Positions 15,301-20,783 of a DNA stretch of 20,783 bases are shown here, piece after piece; position 1 is the stretch's first letter; each line of letters starts with the position of its first letter. The notes below the pieces were generated by a model. It had not been told where the DNA came from. It saw only the letters and a list, made by a program, of their open reading frames with translations, and ran no database searches. A program made the position numbers and the translations under genes. Location of the stretch: NCBI GenBank assembly GCA_021784255.1, contig JAJXSZ010000014.1, positions 1-20,783 of the forward strand, written 5' to 3'. The stretch comes from Pseudomonadota bacterium (GTDB lineage Bacteria; Pseudomonadota; Alphaproteobacteria; Acetobacterales; Acetobacteraceae).

Positions 15301-16956
15301 GCGCTGCTCGACATCAACCAGCTCGAGGTCGGCGCCGTGCAGCCCGCGATCGTCGCTGTGCCGGTCGACGAGGTTCTCGACGGGCTGAAGGCGGAGTTCG
15401 TCTATCACGCCGAGGCACGCGGCCTGGCGCTGCGCGTGATGCCCTGCGGCCTCACCATCGAGACCGACCCGCGCCTGCTCAGCCAGATGATCCGCAACCT
15501 GCTCTCCAACGCGGTGAAGTACACCGAGCGCGGCCGGCTGCTGCTCGGCTGCCGCCGCCACGCCAACCGGCTGAGCATCGAGGTCTGGGACACCGGCATC
15601 GGCATTCCGCCATCGGAACTGCACGCGATCTTCGACGAGTATCACCAGCTCGCCAATCCCGCCCGCGAACGCGCCCGCGGCCTCGGGCTGGGCCTCGCGA
15701 TCGTGCAGCGCCTCGGCGTCCTGCTCGGGCATCCGGTCCAGGTCCGCTCGCGCCCGGGCCGTGGCTCGGTCTTTGCCGTGGAGGTGCCGCTGGCGGCGGT
15801 GGCGGCGGCGCCCGGCCAGGCGGCGCGCGACGACGCTAATGGCGGAGCGGGCGCGCCGCTGCACACCGGCGCGATCCTGGTCGTCGAGGACGATCCAGAC
15901 GTCGGCGACTTGCTGCGCCTGCTGCTCGAGAACGCGGGGCACCGCGTCACCCGCGCCGCCGACGCCGCCGCGGCACTCGCGCTAGTGCGGCGCGGCGAGA
16001 TCCGACCCGACCTGGTGGTGGCCGACTACAACCTGCCGGATGGCATGGACGGCCTGCAGCTGACCGCCGTGCTGCGCCTGGAACTGCGCCGCCAGATCCC
16101 GGTCATCATTCTGACCGGCGACATCCTGGCCGGCACCGTCCGTGCCGTCGCGCGCGCGGAATGCGTGCAGCTCTACAAGCCGGTGCAGGCGCGCCAGCTC
16201 ACCCAGACCATCCAGCGCCTGCTGCCGGCCGCGCCCGAACGGCGGCCCTCTTCGTCACCGGCGGCGCGCGCCGGGCCGGTGATCTTCGTCGTCGACGACG
16301 ACCAGCACATTCGCGACGAGATCCGCTCTGTGCTCGAGGCTGAGGGCAGAGCGGTCGAGGACTATGCCTCGGGCGAGGCCTTCCTCGCCGCCTACCGTCC
16401 GCACGACGAGGCGTGCCTGCTGCTCGACGCCAAGCTTCCCGGCATCAGCGGGCTCGACGTTCTGCACCGGCTGCGCTCGACCGGTGCCGCCCTGCCCACC
16501 GTCATGATCACCGGCGTCGGCGACGTCGCGATGGTGGTCGAAGCGATGAAGCAGGGCGCGCTCGACCTGGTCGAGAAGCCGGTCAGCCGCCCCGAGTTGC
16601 TCGGGTGCGTCGCCGCCGCCCTGGAATGCGCGCACGACGCCAGCGCGCGCATCGCCCGGCGTGCCGCGGCGGCGGCCCAGGTCGCGGCCCTGACCGGCCG
16701 CCAGTGCGAGATCATGAACCTGGTGCTCGCCGGCCATCCGAGCAAGAATATCGCCGCCGATCTCGGCATCAGCCAGCGCACGGTCGAGAACCACCGCGCC
16801 GAGATCATGAAGCGCACGGGTGCCCGCTCCCTGCCCGAACTCGCCAGGCTCGCGGTCGCCGCGTCGCAAGAAAATACCGCCGCGGCGCCCGGGACGGCCA
16901 TCGCCCTCGCGACGCCGCCCAGCACCCCGGGGAAGGCGGTGCCGCCGCGTCCCTAG
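12400..16956 (+). CDS. CheB-CheR-PAS-histidine kinase-REC-REC-HTH fusion protein
   Basis: One 1,518-residue chain joins seven modules. CheB methylesterase (about 66-245) has Ser74 in IGASAGG, His101 in VQHLDPSH and Asp193 in GTGADG. After a Pro/His/Gln linker, CheR methyltransferase (about 268-540) has NVTSFFRD and the SAM-binding VAGCSTGEETYS (378-388). A coiled coil (about 700-785) has repeated NEE/LQS heptads. A PAS domain follows (about 785-890). The kinase has HisKA His923 in AASHDLRQPLQS, N-box Asn1033/Asn1037, DTGIGIPP at 1064 and a GLGLGLAI box. Receiver 1 has Glu1163-Asp1165 and Asp1209; receiver 2 has Asp1299-Asp1301 and Asp1343. A LuxR/FixJ-type HTH (about 1430-1490) has SKNIAADLGISQRTVENH. 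All catalytic residues are kept, so it could be a complete phosphorelay ending at DNA. No signal peptide or membrane helix is present, so it is cytosolic. ATG 12499 (GGAAAG ten bases upstream) is an alternative start. Confidence 0.9.
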   Translation: MAAGDNAEPREAASPDRSFDPDLSPVTSESQSSMRKPQPRPAETARSATAAHSRTARQPAAARSDSPVVAIGASAGGLDACRHLLNALPPAPGMAFILVQHLDPSHPSMMVDLLATATPMPVCQATEGMQIARNHLYVIPPATYLSLGGGALHVSPPEARHGLRLPFDHLLHALAAEYGAGGIAVVLSGTGADGSLGVRAVKERGGLVIVQDPDEAAYDGMPRSAIATGVVDRVLKLREMPLALAERARSAAARPAAPAPHPPHRQQQDHDQEAQLATIVELLRRRTEHDFTLYKPGTLRRRIERRMGMARLGSGEMARYLEILRAEPDELRLLAKDLLINVTSFFRDPKVFNVVAKQVIPGLLRDHTSDQPIRIWVAGCSTGEETYSLLMLFREAMTAANLNLKLQVFASDVDPDAIAAAREGLYPETIAADVSPQRLSRFFVKEERGFRIAPELRTVVVFTVQDVLADPPFSRLDMVSCRNLLIYMLPEAQAKIVSLFHFALRERGILMLGTAETIGGLEGRFEPIAEPERLYRHIRLARAGELGRLLAPPDASRPPPRPWPDQGAPSRDLQLAELCRRVVLETFAPACVLTTRNYEYLYSLGPVDRYLRVAPGAPTHDLLAMVRPGLRTRIRAAVHEATETGARALTAGGGGGAAGHFSIAVQPVQNEGEALLLICFLDEPVREAPPGRPAIAGESRQIAELEQELVATDAELQGAIRNMEIAADEQRIAHEEALSINEEFQSTNEELLTSKEELQSLNEELTALNTQLQETLEQQRTTSNDLQNILYSTNVATLFLDRALKIRFFTPATRSLFNVMPHDIGRPLRDLASLATDHALPADARQALDGGTPIDREVETEAGIWFARRILPYRTEDNAIEGVVITFTDVTDSRRVADAAQSARSQAELANVAKSRFLAAASHDLRQPLQSIALVQGLLAQVVRGERAQTLVARLDDTLGAMSGMLNALLDINQLEVGAVQPAIVAVPVDEVLDGLKAEFVYHAEARGLALRVMPCGLTIETDPRLLSQMIRNLLSNAVKYTERGRLLLGCRRHANRLSIEVWDTGIGIPPSELHAIFDEYHQLANPARERARGLGLGLAIVQRLGVLLGHPVQVRSRPGRGSVFAVEVPLAAVAAAPGQAARDDANGGAGAPLHTGAILVVEDDPDVGDLLRLLLENAGHRVTRAADAAAALALVRRGEIRPDLVVADYNLPDGMDGLQLTAVLRLELRRQIPVIILTGDILAGTVRAVARAECVQLYKPVQARQLTQTIQRLLPAAPERRPSSSPAARAGPVIFVVDDDQHIRDEIRSVLEAEGRAVEDYASGEAFLAAYRPHDEACLLLDAKLPGISGLDVLHRLRSTGAALPTVMITGVGDVAMVVEAMKQGALDLVEKPVSRPELLGCVAAALECAHDASARIARRAAAAAQVAALTGRQCEIMNLVLAGHPSKNIAADLGISQRTVENHRAEIMKRTGARSLPELARLAVAASQENTAAAPGTAIALATPPSTPGKAVPPRP

Positions 16957-16994
16957 GCCGGCCCGCAACCGGCGCCGCCGATCGCGCCCCGTCG

Positions 16995-17011
16995 CGCCCC
17001 TCGAAGGGGCG
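16995..17011. terminator. Small GC hairpin between sensor and transglutaminase genes
   Basis: cgcccct-cga-aggggcg is a perfect 7-bp stem with a 3-base loop, 38 bases after the sensor stop and 40 before the next ATG. There is no U-run after it, so termination is uncertain. Confidence 0.3.
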
Positions 17012-17051
17012 GATCGCCCCCGGGCAAACCCACCCCATCGCGAGGCAGCAT

Positions 17052-17855
17052 ATGCGAATCCGTGTCGGATACGAACTGGTCTACGATTGCCCGCAGCCCA
17101 CGCCGATGATGCTGATGCTGCATGTACATCACGCGCGCGCCCCCGACATCGTCATCGCCGACCAGATCGCCACCGCGCCGGCGCTGCCCATTGCGTCCTA
17201 TCGCGACGGCTTCGGCAATTGGTGCACCCGCCTCGTCGCCCCCGCCGGCCGCACGCGCATCGCCAGCACCGCGGTGCTGAACGAATCCGGCATGCCCGAT
17301 CCCGTCTTCCCCGCGGCGCGCCAGCACGCCGTGCAGGACCTGCCGGCGGAGGTGCTGGTCTTCCTGCTGGGCAGCCGCTACTGCGAGACCGATCAGCTGA
17401 TGCAGACCGCCTGGCAGTTGTTCGGCCAGAGCCCCACGGGCTGGGGCCGCGTGCAGGCGATCTGCGACTTCGTGCACGCCCATATTGCGTTCGACTATGC
17501 CGCCGCCCGCCCGACCCGCACCGCGCTCGAGGCCTTCAACGACCGGCGCGGCGTCTGCCGCGACTACGCACACTTGGCGGTGGCGTTCTGCCGCTGCATG
17601 AACATCCCCGCGCGCTACTGCACCGGCTATCTCGGCGACATCGCCGTGCCGCCGCCGCACGGCCCGATGGACTTCGCCGCTTGGTTCGAGGCCTATCTCG
17701 ATGGCGGCTGGCACGTCTTCGACCCCCGCAACAACGTGCCGCGCATCGGACGTGTGCTGATGGCCCGCGGCCGCGACGCGGTGGACGTCGCGATCAGCAA
17801 CACATTCGGCCCGAACACGCTGACCAGCTTCACGGTCTGGACCGACGAAATATAG
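17052..17855 (+). CDS. Transglutaminase-like cysteine protease family protein
   Basis: This is a 267-residue protein starting at ATG (17052-17054), six bases after GAGG. The N-terminal half (about 1-130) is the beta-rich region seen ahead of bacterial transglutaminase-like domains, beginning MRIRVGYELVYDCPQPTPMM. The core has the Cys-His-Asp triad: Cys169 in NDRRGVCRDYAHLAVAFCR, His221 in GGWHVFDPRNN and Asp224 in the same motif. The stretch NIPARYCTGYLGD between them is also typical. The family includes papain-fold proteases and amidases; the substrate is unknown. No signal peptide is seen, so it is probably cytosolic. It lies 95 bases after the sensor gene in the same direction, with a small hairpin between, so co-expression is possible. 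The stop is TAG, and the IS21-type element begins 33 bases later. Confidence 0.9.
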   Translation: MRIRVGYELVYDCPQPTPMMLMLHVHHARAPDIVIADQIATAPALPIASYRDGFGNWCTRLVAPAGRTRIASTAVLNESGMPDPVFPAARQHAVQDLPAEVLVFLLGSRYCETDQLMQTAWQLFGQSPTGWGRVQAICDFVHAHIAFDYAAARPTRTALEAFNDRRGVCRDYAHLAVAFCRCMNIPARYCTGYLGDIAVPPPHGPMDFAAWFEAYLDGGWHVFDPRNNVPRIGRVLMARGRDAVDVAISNTFGPNTLTSFTVWTDEI

Positions 17856-17892
17856 CCGCCGGTCACCGCGAGCCGGGGCGCCAGGTTGTGTT

Positions 17893-17944
17893 TCGGCGTG
17901 GAAAAAGGACGTCATTGGAGGGGTGATCGGCGTCAAACGGGGAC
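17893..17944. repeat. IS21 left-end terminal repeats (two copies)
   Basis: tcggcgtggaaaaaggac (17893-17910) and tcggcgtcaaacggggac (17927-17944) are two imperfect copies in the same direction, 34 bases apart. They match the right-end pair in inverted orientation and are likely transposase binding sites. Confidence 0.75.
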
Positions 17945-17991
17945 CCCGCTGGTAACGGGGTTCACGATGGCTCTCGGGATGAGCGGGGGCC

Positions 17992-19420
17992 ATGATCGGG
18001 ATGCTGGTGGTGGAGACGGCCGCGAAGATCCGGCAGGCGTATTTTGTGCAAGGCAAGGCGATCAAGGCGATCTGCCGCGAAGCCCAGCCGCGAGCGGCTG
18101 ACGCTAATCCGGATCTTCGAGACCTTGCGCGGACGGGGCTACGAGGGCGGTTACGATGCGGTCCGGCGTTAGGCCCGCGGCTGGTGGCGCGATCGGGCAT
18201 CGGCGTCGGTTTCGGCCTTTGTCTCGCTGAGCTTTGCGCCGGGCGAGGCCTACCAGTTCGACTGGAGCCACGAGATCGTGCTGATCAACGGGGTGACGGC
18301 AATGGCCAAGGTGGCGCATGTCCGGCTGTGCCACAGCCGGATGCCGTTTGTGCGTGCCTATCCGCGCGAGACCCAGGAGATGGTCTTCGACGCGCACGAT
18401 CGGGCATTCGGGTTCTTCAAGGGTGCCGGCACGTGCGGCATCTACGACAACATGAAGACCGCGGTGGAGACGATCTTTGTCGGCCGCGAACGCGCCTACA
18501 ATCGGCGCTTCCTGCAAATGCGCAGCCACTACCTAGTCGATCCGGTCGCCTGCACGCCGGCATCGGGCTGGGAAAAGGGGCAAGCGGAGAACCAGGTGGG
18601 TCTGGTGCGCGAGCGATTCTTGACGCCGCGGGTGCGGGTGAAGAGCCTCGAGGAATTGAACGCGTGGCTGCTCGATCAGTGCATGGCCTATGCCCGTGCG
18701 CATCGTCACCCGGAGATGCGTGAGCGGACAATCTGGGAGATGTTCGAGGTGGAGCGGGCGAGCCTGGTGCCATATGGCGGCCGCTTCGACGGGTTCCACC
18801 CGGTTCCGGCGTCGGTCTCCAAGACCTGTCTGGTGAGGTTCGACAACAACAGATACTCGGTGGCGGCCAGCGCTGTCGGCCGGCCGGTCGGGATCCGCGC
18901 CTATGCGGACCGGATCGAGCTGCGTCAGGCCGGGCATGTGGTCGGCCAGCATCACCGCTGCTTCGGGCGCGACCAGACGGTGTTCGACGCCGGTACTATG
19001 CCGGTGCTGGCGCGCAAGCTGGGCGCACTGAGGAACGGTGCGCCGTTCAAGGACTGTGTGCTGCCGGCCCGACCACGGCAGATCCGCCGCAAACTCACCG
19101 ACTCGGCCGACGGCGACCGCCAGATGGTCAAGATCCTGACCGCCGTGCTGAGGGACGGGCTGCCAGCCGTGGAGGCCGCCCGCCAGGAAGCGCTGCGCGA
19201 CGGGGTCCACTCGGCCGACGTCGTCATTAACATTCTGGCGCGTCCCCGCGAGCCCGCGCCCCCGGCCACCATCATGACCCCGGACGCGCTGCGGCTGCGC
19301 CACGCGCCGGCGGCCGATTGCACCCGTTATGACCGTCTCAGGAGACCGTCGGATGGAGCGAAGCGAGATCCTGACCGCCATGGACGAGTTGAAGCTCTAT
19401 GGCATGAAGGCGGCGTATGA
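17992..19420 (+). pseudogene. istA: IS21-family transposase IstA, broken
   Basis: IstA is the DDE transposase of IS21 elements. The start MIGMLVVETAAKIRQAYFVQ continues to about 18080 and then jumps, out of frame, to a SRERLTLIRIFETLRGRGYE-like segment. Roughly 45-50 residues that contain the N-terminal HTH in relatives are missing, so this is an internal deletion plus frameshift. A TAG at 18170-18172 then replaces the Tyr codon expected in RRYARGWW. After it the frame is open to 19420 and holds the catalytic residues: Asp in YQFDWSHE (18260), Asp in IYDNMKTAVE (18446) and Glu in SGWEKGQAEN (18572). The longest intact ORF begins at ATG 18278, which lies after the first catalytic Asp, so it cannot be an active transposase. 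The 3' end overlaps istB, as is usual in the family. Confidence 0.88.
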
Positions 19421-20083
19421 CGAGATCATCGCCACGGCGGTCAAGCGCCAGCACGAACCCGCCCGCGTCGTCGGCGATCTGCTGACCGCGGAGATCAACG
19501 AGAAGCAGGCGAGGTCGATCCGATACCAGATCGCCATGGCCAAGTTGCCACTGGCCAAGGATGTCGCGGACTTCACATGCGGCAGCACCCCAATCAACGC
19601 GGGGGGCTAGTGCATGATCTTGCCAGCCGCAACGTCCTCGACCACCAGCGCAATGTCGTGCTGGTTGGCGGGACCGGCACCGGCAAGACACATCTGGCGA
19701 TCGCCATGGCGCGGGCGCTGATCCGCGACGGCAAGCGCGGCCGGTTCTTCAACGCCGTCGCACTGGTCAACAAGCTGGAAGCCGAGGGCCGCGCCGGCCG
19801 GCAGAGCCGAATGGCCGAGTATCTGTGCCGCGTGGACTTCATCGTGCTGGACGAACTAGGCTATCGGCCGTTCGCCCAGTCCGGCGGTCAGTTGCTGTTC
19901 CACCTGATCAGCCGCCTCTACGAGCAGACCTCGATTATCGTGACAACCAACTTGGCGTTCGGTGAATGGCCCAGCGTGTTCGGCGACGCCAAAACGACGA
20001 CCGCGCTGCTGGACCAGCTGACCCATCATTGCGACATCCTCGAAACCGGCAACCAGAGCTGGCGGTTCAAGAACCGTGCCTGA
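19353..20083 (+). pseudogene. istB: IS21-family ATPase IstB, frameshifted
   Basis: IstB is the AAA+ helper ATPase that recruits and activates IstA. ATG 19353-19355 follows AGGAG by eight bases and overlaps the end of istA. The first frame gives MERSEILTAMDELKLYGMKA to ADFTCGSTPIN and stops at TAG (19608-19610). The second frame continues with LVHDLASRN, the Walker A GGTGTGKTH, Walker B-like FIVLDELGY, the sensor-like IIVTTNLAFGEWPSVFGDAK and the C-terminal ETGNQSWRFKNRA, ending at TGA 20083. The break is in a G6 run (19601-19606); one more G restores a full-length protein of about 243 residues, the family size. Otherwise the sequence is well kept, so the frameshift is recent or is a sequencing error. 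Confidence 0.9.
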
Positions 20084-20178
20084 GAGCCCCAACAATCAGG
20101 CCGCAGACGCTGCTGGCCGCCCCTCCGCCTTCGGCTCCCCGGCGACCAGCAGCGTCAAACCTCGAACACCGCAAGGGG

Positions 20179-20220
20179 GTCCCTTTTGGACGCCGATGAA
20201 GGGTCCCTTTTGCGAACCGA
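20179..20220. repeat. IS21 right-end terminal repeats (two copies)
   Basis: gtcccttttggacgccga (20179-20196) and gtcccttttgcgaaccga (20203-20220) are direct copies 24 bases apart. Reverse-complemented they match the left-end pair (tcggcgtc-aaa-gggac). Confidence 0.85.
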
Positions 20221-20237
20221 TTGACATTCATGGGTGA

Positions 20238-20747
20238 TCAGTCTGCTACCGCACCTCCCAGCAGATCTGCCGCGCCGCGCATCACTTCCTGCCCGCCATC
20301 CTGCGCGACAACGACGGGCTGGAGAACGAACGCCGCGGTTTCTCTCAGTCTTTGACGGCGCGGTGCCCGGGATCAAACCGGTCGCCCCACGACCGAGGCT
20401 TGGCTCGCCGCGGGAATAGCTCCCGCGAAGCCGGCCTCTTCGTCCGCGCCCCGGAGCTTGTCCCCCGCGCCTGCGCCGCGATCGCCGGTCTGCCCGGCGC
20501 CGATGCCATGACAACCTGCCCCATGAGCCTGGCCAAAGGCCCGGGGTTTCGCGCCGTTGTCATCATGGCCTGCGATGACGGCATCCTGCTCCTCAACGAT
20601 CGCATCGCCGACGCCGCAGACGGAGCGGAACTGGACGACATCTACGACACCGAGCGCCGCCTCCTCTACGTCGCCTGCACCCGCGAGCATCTGCTCCTCA
20701 CCGGTATCATTCCTATTTCGGAATGTCGTGCCGACTTTAGCCATTGA
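20238..20747 (+). pseudogene. Remnant of a UvrD-like DNA helicase, C-terminal part
   Basis: From 20244 the frame reads CYRTSQQICRAAHHFLPAIL and later VRAPELVPRACAAIAG, SLAKGPGFRAVVIMACDD, DDIYDTERRLLYVACTRE and HLLLTGIIPISE. These correspond to the last part of superfamily 1 UvrD/Rep-type helicases: the YRTS motif, the motif V-like LAKG--FRAVV and the motif VI-like ERRLLYVACTR. The part with the ATP-binding Walker A is missing. Segments such as SVFDGAVPGIKPV, which belong between the first and second blocks, are in a different frame, so there are internal frameshifts. The residue pattern after ACTR is shortened compared with the usual ACTRARDHLL. The remnant begins a few bases after the right IS end, and no helicase sequence is seen left of the IS, so a deletion accompanied or followed the insertion. 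Confidence 0.75.
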
Positions 20748-20783
20748 GGTGAGGAGCAACCCGACTGAGGTGGTTCCCATTAC
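20724..20783. other. Possible edge of another insertion sequence
   Basis: Similarity to the helicase family stops just after GIIPISE, close to a TGTCGTGCCGAC sequence. From there the DNA contains the repeated word tgaggtg (at about 20744 and 20766) in an AT-richer context. This is compatible with the end of an insertion element whose body lies beyond the window. It is a guess from pattern only. Confidence 0.3.

Larger units (their letters stand above)
17889..20226 (+). mobile_element. IS21-family insertion sequence, inactivated
   Basis: The element carries istA-like and istB-like genes in the usual order and is bounded by paired terminal repeats. The left end starts TGTTTCGG and the right end, read inward on the other strand, starts TGTCAATCGG. 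Both ends have two copies of a TCGG...AAA-GG-AC repeat, a feature of IS21-type elements with multiple terminal repeats. No matching target-site duplication flanks the element (caggttg before, ttcatgg after). istA has lost an internal piece and has an in-frame stop; istB has a frameshift, so self-transposition is unlikely unless the frameshifts are sequence errors. The left boundary could be two bases earlier (TGTG). Confidence 0.85.

Noticed and set aside
13333..15942. An 869-codon open frame on the minus strand opposite the sensor gene
   Set aside because: Its composition is a mirror of the sensor codons and it has no recognisable domain; the plus-strand reading shows every expected CheR, PAS, kinase and receiver motif.
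16953..18200. A 415-codon minus-strand frame over the transglutaminase gene and the IS left part
   Set aside because: It spans the boundary between a host gene and an insertion element and carries no motif, so it is a shadow.
19601..19610. Programmed ribosomal frameshifting in istB
   Set aside because: IS21 istB genes are normally one frame, and I see no conserved slippery heptamer with a downstream structure; a mutation or sequencing error is simpler.
1..20783. CRISPR array, tRNA, rRNA, riboswitch
   Set aside because: No regularly spaced repeats, no tRNA cloverleaf with its conserved T-arm, no rRNA core sequences and no known riboswitch core were recognised on either strand.

Overview
The window is high-GC DNA with codon use and gene families typical of an alphaproteobacterium. 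The main indicators are a cyclic beta-1,2-glucan synthase of the NdvB/ChvB/Cgs type, a CheB-CheR-PAS-histidine kinase giant with FixJ-like output, an entericidin-type lipoprotein, and an IS21-family element of a kind common in Rhizobiales and Acetobacteraceae. The exact family is not decidable from this sequence alone. No tRNA, rRNA or CRISPR array was seen.

Layout. Positions 1-1518 hold a run of very small minus-strand genes: a secreted protein cut by the left edge, a 54-residue basic protein, an entericidin-like lipoprotein, a 65-residue Ala/His/Lys/Glu-rich protein, and one doubtful Gly/Tyr-rich ORF. Positions 1718-2384 hold an ExoY/WcaJ-type sugar transferase broken by a frameshift at a G6 run. 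Positions 2706-11321 are the 2,871-residue cyclic glucan synthase (minus), preceded by a slipin/SPFH membrane protein at 11332-12150 (minus) that is probably co-transcribed with it. A short divergent promoter region at 12151-12399 separates these from a 1,518-residue plus-strand signalling protein at 12400-16956. That protein carries CheB, CheR, coiled coil, PAS, HisKA/HATPase, two receiver domains and a LuxR-type HTH in one chain. A transglutaminase-like protease follows at 17052-17855.

From 17889 to the end the sequence is mobile and decayed. It holds a complete-looking but inactivated IS21-family element (istA with an internal deletion, a frameshift and an in-frame stop; istB frameshifted at a second G6 run) bounded by paired terminal repeats. 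Next comes a remnant of the C-terminal part of a UvrD-like helicase, and then possibly the edge of another insertion sequence.

How the parts may work together (inference): the left two thirds look like an envelope and surface-glycan block, with glucan synthase, sugar transferase, slipin and a small lipoprotein. It is divergently arranged with a sensor that could be a self-contained phosphorelay ending in a DNA-binding domain, so the shared 250-bp region is the obvious first place to look for its target. The most unusual object is that fused CheB-to-HTH protein. Two unrelated genes broken at G6 runs also deserve a check against raw reads.
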